In this document: positions 43,671 through 52,462 of the stretch, piece after piece
Numbering within the stretch: the stretch's first letter is position 1
Layout of the letters: each line of letters begins with the position of its first letter
The notes under the pieces: model-generated
What the model was told of the DNA's origin: nothing
Databases searched by the model: none
What the model saw: only the letters and a program-made list of their open reading frames with translations
NCBI GenBank assembly: GCA_024134725.1
Contig: CP099863.1
Span: forward strand, 4,089,258 to 4,153,257
Direction of reading: 5' to 3'
From: Bacillus sp. 1780r2a1
GTDB lineage: Bacteria; Bacillota; Bacilli; Bacillales; Bacillaceae_H
DNA length: 64,000 nt
Made by a program: the position numbers and the translations under genes

Positions 43671-45158
43671 TTACTGCTTTTCATCATACGTGATTTGACC
43701 TTGTTCTAAAATGCCATTTTGAACAACCGAAGATTTGTTACCTTTCATATCAAGTAAAAATGAAGGTGCAAACGTTGATTTCTTATCTTCAAAGAATCCA
43801 CGGTTTGTCATATAGCTCGTCACAACAAATTTGTCAGAGTCTTTTTGTGGAATCACGTAGTGTGCGTATGTCCATGTTACATCATTTGGATCTAAATCTT
43901 GATGCAATACGATACCTGTTTCATTCATCGGTTTATATGGACCTGTTAAAGAATCAGATACATAGCCAAGCATGTAAATGTCTTTATCATCGACACCATC
44001 AGTCGTCATTTTAGAACCGCGTGTACTTGTGAATAGATAGAACTTGCCATCTTTTTTGAAGATATTTGGACGTTCAATTTCATCTGTTACCGTATTCGAT
44101 ACAATTAGAGGCTTCATTTCATTTTTTAACGTGTAGTCATCGTTAATTTCAACAATGCCAATTGCACCATTTGCAAGCTCTGCTTCATCTTTCTTATCAC
44201 TATTTTCAAGGTTCTTAAACTCATCTCGGAAGAATTTCATACCGTTACCGTAATAAGCGCGATTGTAAAGAGACTCTTCACCAGAATAACCGTATTCAGT
44301 ACCTGTATTTGCTTCAAACACTAAATATTTGCGCCCTTTATCTTCAATATAGTGAGGGTCACGTAGCGTATGATTGTTCATGAAGTTACGGTCTTCGAAA
44401 GCTTTGTTTACAGACTCATACGTTTTGCTGTCTCCACCTTCGTAAATTGATTTATGATCTTCAACACCGTCAACTTTCAACGTATTTTCTTTTTGTTCAG
44501 ACACATTCACCTGTGCTGTTGTAAGGGTTTGTTTACCAAATAATTTTTGGCTTTCATTAAAATCACCACGGTTTGTATAGAATAAGCGAATTTCACCGTC
44601 ATCTGTGAATAGTGCAGATCCTGACCATTCCTCTATTTGCCCTTTTAAATATTTGTCGTTTGCTTCATACTTGTCATTATCGTCAAATACACGACCAGCA
44701 TTTTTCCAAGCGTCAACGGAATTGTCTCCTGCTTTTTTATAGAACATGTAGATAAATGTATCGTTAGGGTTCTTAGGATCTCCAGCTAAACCAAATACAA
44801 TGTGATAACCATTATATTCCGCTACCGTACCGTCAGCATTTTGCAATGGCCACGTATCCCATACATCCATTTTAATTTTGTTTCCATTTTTATCTGTTTT
44901 AACAGCTGATTCTACATTTTTAATTGTTGATTCATCAAAGCCTGGTACCGTATAGCGCTTGTCACCATGTTGGTTTACCATGTTCTTCATTGCTTCACGC
45001 GTAATTTGTGAAGTACCGTACGTTTCTTTATAGGATTTTGCTTGTGCTTCATCTACACCTTTACCTTGAGCAGAAGCAGGTGTAAAGCTACCTCCTAATA
45101 AAATTGCTGCACTTAAGGATGCTACCGTTGCTTTTGACGCAAAATTACGAAAGTTCAT
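43671..45158 (-). CDS. sacB: Levansucrase
   Basis: A 495-aa secreted GH68 enzyme. ATG 45158 is preferred over the TTG just before it, since AGGAGG lies eight bases upstream. The signal peptide ends near FTPASA-QGKG (about residue 30). Catalytic residues: the nucleophile Asp in DVWDTWPLQN (near 101), the transition-state stabiliser Asp in LRDPHYIED, and the acid/base Glu in DEIERPNIF. It transfers fructose from sucrose to growing levan. The sequence strongly recalls B. megaterium levansucrase. Its leader lacks the B. subtilis antiterminator. Confidence 0.96.
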   Translation of the reverse strand: MNFRNFASKATVASLSAAILLGGSFTPASAQGKGVDEAQAKSYKETYGTSQITREAMKNMVNQHGDKRYTVPGFDESTIKNVESAVKTDKNGNKIKMDVWDTWPLQNADGTVAEYNGYHIVFGLAGDPKNPNDTFIYMFYKKAGDNSVDAWKNAGRVFDDNDKYEANDKYLKGQIEEWSGSALFTDDGEIRLFYTNRGDFNESQKLFGKQTLTTAQVNVSEQKENTLKVDGVEDHKSIYEGGDSKTYESVNKAFEDRNFMNNHTLRDPHYIEDKGRKYLVFEANTGTEYGYSGEESLYNRAYYGNGMKFFRDEFKNLENSDKKDEAELANGAIGIVEINDDYTLKNEMKPLIVSNTVTDEIERPNIFKKDGKFYLFTSTRGSKMTTDGVDDKDIYMLGYVSDSLTGPYKPMNETGIVLHQDLDPNDVTWTYAHYVIPQKDSDKFVVTSYMTNRGFFEDKKSTFAPSFLLDMKGNKSSVVQNGILEQGQITYDEKQ

Positions 45159-45187
45159 CAAGTTTTCCTCCTAGTAGATAGTTTTTC

Positions 45188-45197
45188 ATGCTTTGGC
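45188..45197 (-). repeat. Leader-side copy of the ATGCTTTGGC repeat
   Basis: A ten-base direct repeat of 45286-45295. This copy lies in the sacB leader, about 30 bases before the start codon. Confidence 0.4.
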
Positions 45198-45272
45198 AAG
45201 ACACGGACGATACTTCTTTGACTTTAATTAGTTTTGGCTTGATTGATCGTTCGTTCCATACCTGATAGATTC

Positions 45273-45301
45273 AGTATAAAAAACAATGCTTTGGCTGAAT
45301 A
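45273..45301 (-). promoter_or_regulatory. Likely sacB promoter with a poor -35
   Basis: On the minus strand TATACT (45273-45278) is a good -10. The -35 hexamer 17 bases upstream reads TATTCA, a poor match to TTGACA, which suggests an activator-dependent promoter. The ATGCTTTGGC repeat (45286-45295) lies in the spacer, next to the -35. Confidence 0.45.
45286..45295 (-). repeat. Promoter-side copy of the ATGCTTTGGC repeat
   Basis: Identical over ten bases to the copy at 45188-45197, 98 bp away. It lies between the -10 and -35 of the proposed sacB promoter and may be a regulator site. Confidence 0.4.
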
Positions 45302-45357
45302 CGGCATAAATTGATTGAGTTTTCGTCTTAAATTGATATGCATGACAAAAGAATGAT

Positions 45358-45392
45358 AAAAAAGCCCTTTTTCAAATTGAGAAAGGGCTTTA
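45358..45392 (-). terminator. Terminator of the sensor operon, upstream of sacB
   Basis: AAAGCCCTTTCTC / GAAAAAGGGCTTT (minus strand) with a five-base loop and a T run. It separates sacB from the solute-binding-protein gene. Confidence 0.85.
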
Positions 45393-45396
45393 ATGA

Positions 45397-46671
45397 TTAT
45401 GGCTTGCTAGCTTCCCGTAAAACGTCATCTAACTGTCTAAGCGTTTCGCTTTGTGAAAGCTCTCGATTCAAGTATCTTTTTAGCGTACGACCTGCTTCTC
45501 GCTTAGCGGATGATGAGTAGGCAAACCAATTGGAATTATAGGTTTCTTTCGTGTGGTAAACATTCAGTACTTCTTTACTAATGGGACCTATATCATTTGT
45601 TTTTATATGCTTAAAAGCTGGAGCAAAGCTAAAGCGTTCAGTCATAAACCGCTGACCTTCACTTGATGACACCATCCAATTTAAGAATTTTTTGGCTTCT
45701 TGCTTTTTGATCGAAGATGATTTTTTATTTACAACCCAGTAGTTTGGAACACCTGTTAAAATTTTGCTGTTGGCTTTATCATTTAATGGAATCGGAAAAA
45801 TACCAAACGACTTACCCGGAGCTTCCTCATCTAATAGAGGCTGTATCCAGCTTCCCTGCAGTACCATCGCTGCTTCTTCATTTGCTAACATCTCCACTTC
45901 ATTATAATAATCTGTTTTTGTCGCAGATTGATTTCCGTATTGGAGAGTTAAATCTAAGAATGATAGTAAATCTTTTGCGATTACGTTTGTCGCAAAGCTT
46001 TCTTCACCTTTTTTCAGCTGATAATTAAATTTTATTGGATCTTGCTGAATTGCAAAGGCAAGGCTAGTCAAGTGATAACCCAACTTCCACTCTTCATAAT
46101 ATCCGTTTGCAAAAGGCGTAACACCAATTTTTTCAAGCTTCTTTACTGCCACTTTTAACTCTGAATACGTGCGAGGAACGGATTGAATACCTGCTTCTTG
46201 AAATAGTTCTCGATTATAAACAATTCCAAAACCTTCAATGTCCATCGGCATGCCATATACCTTTGCTTCTAGCGTAATTGGCTTTAGCGTATCAGGATAT
46301 GCTTTTTCAACCCAAGGCTGGCTGCTCAAGTCTTCTAAATAATTAATCCATTCTTTTGTCGCACCATAGCCGATATTCGTAAAGATATCAGGCCCTTGAC
46401 CTGCAGCAATTTGGGCAATAATATCAGAAAAATCATCTGATGCTCCACCCACTGTTTCGACGTAGATTTTGACATCTGGATTCTGTTTTTCATACTCCCG
46501 TACCATTTGTTCAAACTGTGTTGCAATTTCTACTTTAGGATTACGTATAGTTAAGACGACCTGTTCTGTTTCTTTATTTTCCGTTTCAGTTTGAGCATTT
46601 GAAGAATCACAGCTTGTTAACACACTTAGTAAAAAAGAGACAAAAAACAGATAACATATTTTTTCTTTCAT
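45397..46671 (-). CDS. Sugar-type extracellular solute-binding lipoprotein without a permease
   Basis: A 424-aa family-1 solute-binding protein. The N-terminal lipoprotein signal ends at LTSC (near residue 20). The fold is indicated by IYVETVGGASDDFSDIIAQI, GQGPDIFTNIGYG, AAMVLQGSWIQPLL and NWMVSSSEG. No ABC permease or ATPase gene lies nearby. It is the last gene of an operon with a sensor kinase and response regulator, so it may present a sugar to the kinase rather than take part in transport. The ligand may be sucrose or a fructan fragment, by context. Confidence 0.83.
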   Translation of the reverse strand: MKEKICYLFFVSFLLSVLTSCDSSNAQTETENKETEQVVLTIRNPKVEIATQFEQMVREYEKQNPDVKIYVETVGGASDDFSDIIAQIAAGQGPDIFTNIGYGATKEWINYLEDLSSQPWVEKAYPDTLKPITLEAKVYGMPMDIEGFGIVYNRELFQEAGIQSVPRTYSELKVAVKKLEKIGVTPFANGYYEEWKLGYHLTSLAFAIQQDPIKFNYQLKKGEESFATNVIAKDLLSFLDLTLQYGNQSATKTDYYNEVEMLANEEAAMVLQGSWIQPLLDEEAPGKSFGIFPIPLNDKANSKILTGVPNYWVVNKKSSSIKKQEAKKFLNWMVSSSEGQRFMTERFSFAPAFKHIKTNDIGPISKEVLNVYHTKETYNSNWFAYSSSAKREAGRTLKRYLNRELSQSETLRQLDDVLREASKP

Positions 46672-46695
46672 TTGTTCACCCTTGCCTCTCTTAGA

Positions 46696-47868
46696 CTATA
46701 TAGATGATTTTTTATTATCTCTTGCATGGGTGTATAAAGTCCGATATTCAAAAGGGGTTAATCCAACTACCTTCTTAAACAACTTTGAGAAATACTTTTC
46801 ATCCTGATAGCCAAGCATTAACGAAATGGAATAAATGGTTTCATCCGTTTCCAATAACCACTGTTTAGCTTGTCTTATTCTTAGATTTGTTACATATTTA
46901 GATAACGTCATACCGGTTTCTTTTTTAAATTTTCTCGATATATGTTCTCTTGTTAAAAAAAACATTTTTGATAGTTTCTCTAGGCTAATATCTTCCATAT
47001 AATAGTCTTCTACATATGCTACTATTTCTTGCATACGTTTAAGTGCTTCTAACTCATCTACTTGACGAATCGCTCGATATCGATTGCTATTTAGTGCTGT
47101 CAACAACCTGTGAAACACTTCTGGAATTTGAGTAAAGGAAGAAAATGAATCTTGAACCAAACGAATTGGAATTGAAATATTTTCACTTATCCACTGCTCT
47201 ACATAAATCCATTGATTTTTTGCTGTTAGGATAATATAAAGATTCTCCTCCCCCTGAAACGTAAACGTTGCTCCTATATTCCGCGCTTGTAATTCATTTG
47301 AAAGCTTATTGATACAAGGGTCAGGTTGATGCCCTTGATAAAAATATAGAAGTGTAAAATCTATTTCCTCTGCTTCTGGAATTATCGAATGTAAAAATAC
47401 TGTATCTGTTCCTTCATTTAAGCATAAGGAAGTCATTAGCTGACTATGATGAAGTTTTTTAGCTTCGGCTAGTAGTTCCTCGTTCCCTTCTTGTTCTGTT
47501 TTGAAAGAGTCTACTGCTTTTGTTAGTACCTGTTGAAAGGCTTCTGGATCAATGGGTTTCAACAAGTAATCAAAGCTATTTAATTGAATAGCTTTTCGCA
47601 TAAATGTATAATCATCATACCCTGTAACAAGTATAACTTTTCCTGTATATGACTGCTGATTTAACCTTTCAATCAGCTGTAGACCACCCATCTTTGGCAT
47701 TTTAATATCCGTAAAAATCAAATCTGGGATTTCTTTTTCAATTATCTTTAAGGCTTCTATACCGTTAGTAGCTTCTAATACTTCATTGATTCCTACACTT
47801 TCCCATTCTCCCAATTGGCGTAAGACTTTACGAACATTTTTTTCATCATCAACAATCAACGCTTTCAC
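46696..47868 (-). CDS. YesN-type response regulator with AraC DNA-binding domain
   Basis: A 390-aa protein. The receiver domain (1 to about 120) has the phospho-acceptor Asp in DLIFTDIKMPKMGG, with K in YLLKPID. A middle segment of no clear fold follows, then a C-terminal AraC double helix-turn-helix (MFFLTREHISRKFKKETGM ... YQDEKYFSKLFKKVVGLTP). It starts at a GTG behind GGGAGG. It lies 51 bases after the kinase gene. The sacB promoter is the obvious nearby target. Confidence 0.88.
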   Translation of the reverse strand: MKALIVDDEKNVRKVLRQLGEWESVGINEVLEATNGIEALKIIEKEIPDLIFTDIKMPKMGGLQLIERLNQQSYTGKVILVTGYDDYTFMRKAIQLNSFDYLLKPIDPEAFQQVLTKAVDSFKTEQEGNEELLAEAKKLHHSQLMTSLCLNEGTDTVFLHSIIPEAEEIDFTLLYFYQGHQPDPCINKLSNELQARNIGATFTFQGEENLYIILTAKNQWIYVEQWISENISIPIRLVQDSFSSFTQIPEVFHRLLTALNSNRYRAIRQVDELEALKRMQEIVAYVEDYYMEDISLEKLSKMFFLTREHISRKFKKETGMTLSKYVTNLRIRQAKQWLLETDETIYSISLMLGYQDEKYFSKLFKKVVGLTPFEYRTLYTHARDNKKSSI

Positions 47869-47919
47869 TATATTTACCTCCCTTAGCAGTCACGTCAATA
47901 GCGAAAAAGAACGTACATA

Positions 47920-49656
47920 CTACTTATTTATAGGAACTGTAATAACCACTTCAAACCCTTTTCCCGTTAGATTATCAATGTGAAACGATGCAGCAGTCCC
48001 AAAGTGTAGCAATAACCGATCATAAATATTTTTTAATCCGATGCCTTTTTGCGTGTGATGCTTGCTATAAATAGTCTGGCGAAGTAACCTGAGCTCCTCT
48101 TCTTGAAGGGATGGACCGTAGCTTTTTATCTTTAGTTGAATAACTTCCCCTTCTTTTTTACCGATGATTTCTAATCTTGATTCATCATTATTGCTTTCAT
48201 AGCTATGCTTAAAATAATTTTCAACCAAAGGTTGCAAAAGCATGCTTGGAATAAATGCATTATCCACCCCATGTCCTATAGAAAATTGAATATCAATCTC
48301 TTCACCAAAGCGCTCTTTTTGAAGTATTAGATAGGAATGAATATAGTCCAACTCTTGTCTCACCGTTACCAATTGATCTGCTTGAAGTGAATAGCGCATC
48401 ATCTTTGATAAAGAAATGATTAGTCGATAAACACTTTTTGCCCCACAATCTAAAGCAACAGCTCCTATTGACTGCAAAGCATTGAACAAGAAATGCGGGT
48501 TCACCTGAGACTTGAGCGCTCTTAGCTGACTTTTCTTCACTTCAATCTCCAACTTATACTCACGATCAATATGATTGTTAATACGATATAACATTTCTTG
48601 CATATGATTCTCCAAATGACCAATTTCATCTTTACGAGAAGTTGTAAGAGTCACATCCATATTTCCACCTTCAATCGACCGTACTTTATCACTCAAAACC
48701 CTTATGGGTTTTGTGACAATTCGTGAAATTAGAAAAACCATAATCACCCCCAGCACTACCACGCCTAAACCTAACAAAACGTTAGTAGAAGCTGCTTTTT
48801 TAGCATCTTGGAACAGCGCATCTTTAGAGATAACCTTCACTATTTTCCAGTTATTTAGCGGTGCTTGTAAGCTTTCGGTAAGTATAAGCTCTTTTGACTC
48901 ACTCAATCCTGTAAGTTCCTTTTGACTAATCTTTTGTCCCATTTGCTTTGAGTCACTAGAATACATTACTTTATAATCTTCGTTGAGCAAGAAAACCGAC
49001 GTACCATCGTCTCCCTCAAGCTGTTTTACTAACGGAGCGTATGAATTAATATCAATATCCATTGTTAGAAAGCCAAGAAACTCTTCGCTTAAAATGTTTT
49101 TGATTTTATGGTGCATTGTTAATACCATAGAATCTTCTGTCTTAGGGATAATTGGAACGTTGTTATAATTTTTGAGTTTATGCGGCTCTTCAATCACATA
49201 ATCTTGCTCTGATTGATAAAGCTGTTTAAATGGAGAATGCTTGACATAGTTAACTTGTGTTTTTGGTGCGCTTAAATTTGATTTATAAACAATCAATGAT
49301 TCATTTTCCTTGTGAAAGTAAAAGCGAAGCTGCACCAATTCTGGTCTTGTAGCTGAAAATGTTTCAATACTTTTTTCAAAGGATAAAAAATCATTGCTAC
49401 CTTCTTTTGGCAAGCCCTCATCAAAAACTTGTAATATATCGGGCATGTTATAAACGGAATAAGGCAATATAATCATCTTTTCAAAATGTTGCTCAAGATC
49501 ATTCCCCGCTTCACGTAGCTCTTCGCGGCTTTTCTCCAACTCTTTGTTCTCAATGCTACTTTTGGTATTTCCATAAATAACAAATACCGATAGGAAGTAT
49601 GGTAAGATAATAAGCACGACTAGAAGCAGTAATAACCGAACTTGAAAGCTTCTCAT
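47920..49656 (-). CDS. YesM-type sensor histidine kinase
   Basis: A 578-aa membrane kinase. A first helix (about 6-26), a Cache-like extracytoplasmic domain (to about 290), a second helix (about 292-312) and a HAMP domain (KPIRVLSDKVRSIEGG) come first. The His_kinase domain follows, with the phospho-acceptor His in SQVNPHFLFNALQSIG, and a HATPase domain with LLQPLVENYFKHSY and GIGLKNIYDRLLLHFG. It is the first gene of the HK-RR-SBP operon and senses an unknown extracellular signal. Confidence 0.9.
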   Translation of the reverse strand: MRSFQVRLLLLLVVLIILPYFLSVFVIYGNTKSSIENKELEKSREELREAGNDLEQHFEKMIILPYSVYNMPDILQVFDEGLPKEGSNDFLSFEKSIETFSATRPELVQLRFYFHKENESLIVYKSNLSAPKTQVNYVKHSPFKQLYQSEQDYVIEEPHKLKNYNNVPIIPKTEDSMVLTMHHKIKNILSEEFLGFLTMDIDINSYAPLVKQLEGDDGTSVFLLNEDYKVMYSSDSKQMGQKISQKELTGLSESKELILTESLQAPLNNWKIVKVISKDALFQDAKKAASTNVLLGLGVVVLGVIMVFLISRIVTKPIRVLSDKVRSIEGGNMDVTLTTSRKDEIGHLENHMQEMLYRINNHIDREYKLEIEVKKSQLRALKSQVNPHFLFNALQSIGAVALDCGAKSVYRLIISLSKMMRYSLQADQLVTVRQELDYIHSYLILQKERFGEEIDIQFSIGHGVDNAFIPSMLLQPLVENYFKHSYESNNDESRLEIIGKKEGEVIQLKIKSYGPSLQEEELRLLRQTIYSKHHTQKGIGLKNIYDRLLLHFGTAASFHIDNLTGKGFEVVITVPINK

Positions 49657-50213
49657 TTATTGGCTCCTTTTCTATATTGTTAAACCACCTGAAAAGCCTT
49701 TCCTAAAGCATTTATAGACTATAACATGGCTTATATTACGTCAATCATACCGAAGCAATACTTACGCCTCTTAAAAATATGAAAAATAATGTTTTTATGG
49801 TTTATAATGGTTTATTTATAAGAATTACTATTTATAATTCATGAATTTTTATACATTTCATTCTTAAGGAGTTTTTTCGAATGGGTATTTAAGCCTAAAA
49901 AATGTAATTAGAATATAAACAAAACTCCATTTTTATCCTTCCAAGAATTAAACTGTATACTTTTTAGCCACTAATAAAATTAAGCAGATGCAATAAACTT
50001 CAATTATTCTCAATCACCACCTTTTATTTTCAAATTTTCTTTCCTTCATTAGATAAAAAAACTACTTATACATTTCCAGTTTATACAATCATATTATTAG
50101 ATAAAAAACACACAAGAGTGATAAGATATATGTAGAAACACTGTAGAAAACCTTGTTTTTCAAAGGAAATCAGACGATCAGACAACTTTTTTTAAAAACT
50201 AACCATATTTCCT
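49657..50213. other. Long AT-rich intergenic region between the kinase gene and ahpC
   Basis: About 560 bases upstream of both divergent operons. I see no open reading frame with a ribosome binding site, no RNA gene I recognise and no strong terminator. Runs of T-rich and A-rich sequence dominate. The kinase operon promoter must lie here, but I cannot assign it. Confidence 0.4.
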
Positions 50214-50240
50214 TTGACAAAACAACAGGTTTTATATAAT
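50214..50240 (+). promoter_or_regulatory. ahpCF promoter
   Basis: TTGACA (50214-50219) and TATAAT (50235-50240) are perfect hexamers with a short 15-bp spacer. TAATAA two bases further would give the normal 17. Confidence 0.55.
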
Positions 50241-50253
50241 AATGAGTATTGAA

Positions 50254-50268
50254 TTAGAATTATTATAA
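50254..50268 (+). promoter_or_regulatory. PerR box in the ahpC leader
   Basis: TTAGAATTATTATAA matches the Per box TTATAATNATTATAA at all but one defined position. It lies just downstream of the promoter, where PerR would block transcription until peroxide oxidises it. Confidence 0.75.
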
Positions 50269-50290
50269 TTTATTGAGGAGGAATTTCGAT

Positions 50291-50854
50291 ATGTCATTAA
50301 TCGGAACTGAAGTAAAACCATTCGTAGCACAAGCTTACCAAAAAGGTGAATTCCTTGAGGTTACTGAAGAAAACCTTAAAGGTAAATGGAGCGTAGTTTG
50401 CTTCTACCCAGCAGATTTCACTTTCGTATGTCCAACTGAATTAGGCGATCTACAAGATCAATACGCAGCATTAAAAGAACTAGGCGTAGAAGTATATTCA
50501 GTTTCTACAGATACACACTTCACACACAAAGCATGGCATGACCATTCAGAAACAATTAATAAAATTGAATACATTATGATTGGTGACCCTTCACAAAAAA
50601 TCTCTCGTAACTTTGAAGTACTAAACGAAGAAGAAGGTCTTGCTGATCGCGGAACATTCATCATTGATCCAGATGGCGTTATTCAAACTGTTGAAATCAA
50701 CGCTGGTGGTATCGGCCGCGATGCAAGCACACTTGTAAATAAAATTAAAGCAGCACAATATGTGCGTAAAAACCCAGGTGAAGTTTGCCCAGCTAAATGG
50801 CAAGAAGGTTCTGAAACACTAACACCAGGACTTGACCTTGTAGGTAAAATCTAA
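50291..50854 (+). CDS. ahpC: Alkyl hydroperoxide reductase peroxiredoxin subunit
   Basis: A 187-aa 2-Cys peroxiredoxin. ATG 50291 follows GAGGAGG; the frame extends upstream without a site. The peroxidatic Cys is in [10 protein letters not shown] (near 47) and the resolving Cys in PGEVCPAKW (near 166). The C-terminal extension expected for AhpC is present. It reduces peroxides and is regenerated by AhpF, whose gene follows 13 bases later. A PerR box precedes it. Confidence 0.97.
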   Translation: MSLIGTEVKPFVAQAYQKGEFLEVTEENLKGKWSVVCFYPADFTFVCPTELGDLQDQYAALKELGVEVYSVSTDTHFTHKAWHDHSETINKIEYIMIGDPSQKISRNFEVLNEEEGLADRGTFIIDPDGVIQTVEINAGGIGRDASTLVNKIKAAQYVRKNPGEVCPAKWQEGSETLTPGLDLVGKI

Positions 50855-50867
50855 GGAGTTTGATTAC

Positions 50868-52397
50868 ATGTTATTAGATGCAAATATCAAAGCACAGCTA
50901 GATCAGTATCTTCAATTGTTAGAAAGTGACATTGTGCTAAAAGTGAGCGCGGGAGAAGATAAAGTATCTCGTGACATGCTTTCATTAGTAGATGAACTAG
51001 CAACAATGTCATCTCGTATTAAAGTTGAAAAAGCTGAATTAGAGCGCACACCGAGCTTTAGCGTAAATCGTATCGGTGAAGATACAGGTGTAACATTTGC
51101 TGGTGTCCCTTTAGGACATGAATTTACTTCATTAGTTCTTGCTTTATTACAAGTAAGTGGACGTGCACCAAAAGTTGATCAAAAAGTGATTGACCAAATT
51201 AAGAACATTAAAGGCGAATACAAATTTGAGTCGTATATCAGCTTAAGCTGCCATAACTGCCCAGATGTTGTACAAGCTCTAAACTTAATGAGTATCTTAA
51301 ACGACGGGATCTCTCACACAATGATTGACGGTGCGGCTTACAAAGACGAAGTAGAAAGCAAAGACATTATGGCAGTTCCAACTGTTTACCTTAATGGTGA
51401 AGAGTTTGGCAGTGGTCGTATGACAATCGAAGAAATTTTAAGTAAAATGGGCAGCGGCCCAGATGCAGCAGAGTTTGCTGATAAAGATCCTTACGATGTA
51501 CTCGTTGTTGGTGGCGGTCCGGCTGGTGCAAGTGCTGCAATTTATGCAGCGCGTAAAGGTATTCGCACTGGTATTGTAGCCGAGCGCTTTGGTGGCCAAG
51601 TTATGGACACAATGGGCATCGAAAACTTTATTAGCGTTAAAAAGACAGAAGGTCCTAAACTCGTAGCAAGCTTAGAAGAGCATGTTAAAGATTACGGCAT
51701 TGACGTAATGAATTTAGTACGCGCTCGTAGCTTAGAGAAAAAAGACTTTGTTGAGCTTGAGCTAGACAACGGTGCTGTTCTAAAAAGTAAAACAGTTATC
51801 CTTTCAACAGGTGCTCGCTGGCGTAATGTTGGTGTACCTGGAGAAGCAGAATTCAAAAACAAAGGTGTAGCTTACTGCCCACACTGCGATGGCCCTTTAT
51901 TTGAAGGTAAACGCGTAGCTGTTATTGGCGGTGGAAATTCAGGCGTGGAAGCAGCGATTGACCTTGCAGGTATTGTTAATCACGTAACTGTTTTTGAATA
52001 TATGTCTGAATTAAAAGCTGATGCTGTATTACAAGAGCGCCTAAACAGCCTTCCAAACGTAACTGTCGTGAAAAATGCTCAAACAAAAGAAATTACCGGA
52101 ACGGATAAAGTAAACGGTATTACTTATATTGATCGTGAGACAGAGGAAGAAAAACACGTTGAATTAGAAGGCGTATTCGTTCAAATCGGCTTAGTACCAA
52201 ACACTGATTGGTTAGGCGATGACATAGAACGTACACGCATGGGAGAAATCGTCGTTGATAAGCATGGTGCAACTAGCATTCCTGGCGTATTTGCTGCGGG
52301 AGACTGCACAGATAGTGCTTATAAACAAATTATTATCTCCATGGGTTCAGGTGCAACAGCAGCTTTAGGTGCTTTTGATTACCTAATTCGTAACTGA
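50868..52397 (+). CDS. ahpF: Alkyl hydroperoxide reductase flavoprotein subunit
   Basis: A 509-aa flavoprotein. The N-terminal domain with two thioredoxin-like folds holds the disulfide CHNC (near residue 128). The C-terminal thioredoxin-reductase module has the FAD motif [19 protein letters not shown], the redox-active CPHC, the NADH-binding [19 protein letters not shown] and [10 protein letters not shown]. It passes electrons from NADH to AhpC. It forms an operon with ahpC and ends in a terminator. Confidence 0.97.
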   Translation: MLLDANIKAQLDQYLQLLESDIVLKVSAGEDKVSRDMLSLVDELATMSSRIKVEKAELERTPSFSVNRIGEDTGVTFAGVPLGHEFTSLVLALLQVSGRAPKVDQKVIDQIKNIKGEYKFESYISLSCHNCPDVVQALNLMSILNDGISHTMIDGAAYKDEVESKDIMAVPTVYLNGEEFGSGRMTIEEILSKMGSGPDAAEFADKDPYDVLVVGGGPAGASAAIYAARKGIRTGIVAERFGGQVMDTMGIENFISVKKTEGPKLVASLEEHVKDYGIDVMNLVRARSLEKKDFVELELDNGAVLKSKTVILSTGARWRNVGVPGEAEFKNKGVAYCPHCDGPLFEGKRVAVIGGGNSGVEAAIDLAGIVNHVTVFEYMSELKADAVLQERLNSLPNVTVVKNAQTKEITGTDKVNGITYIDRETEEEKHVELEGVFVQIGLVPNTDWLGDDIERTRMGEIVVDKHGATSIPGVFAAGDCTDSAYKQIIISMGSGATAALGAFDYLIRN

Positions 52398-52423
52398 TTA
52401 AGATTTAACGAATTATCCAATTG

Positions 52424-52458
52424 AAAGAGCCCTTGTCTTTGGACAAGGGCTCTTTTTT
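52424..52458. terminator. Terminator between ahpF and tctA
   Basis: A perfect 14-bp stem AAAGAGCCCTTGTC / GACAAGGGCTCTTT with a four-base loop. It is usable in both directions between convergent operons. Confidence 0.9.
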
Positions 52459-52462
52459 ATAG

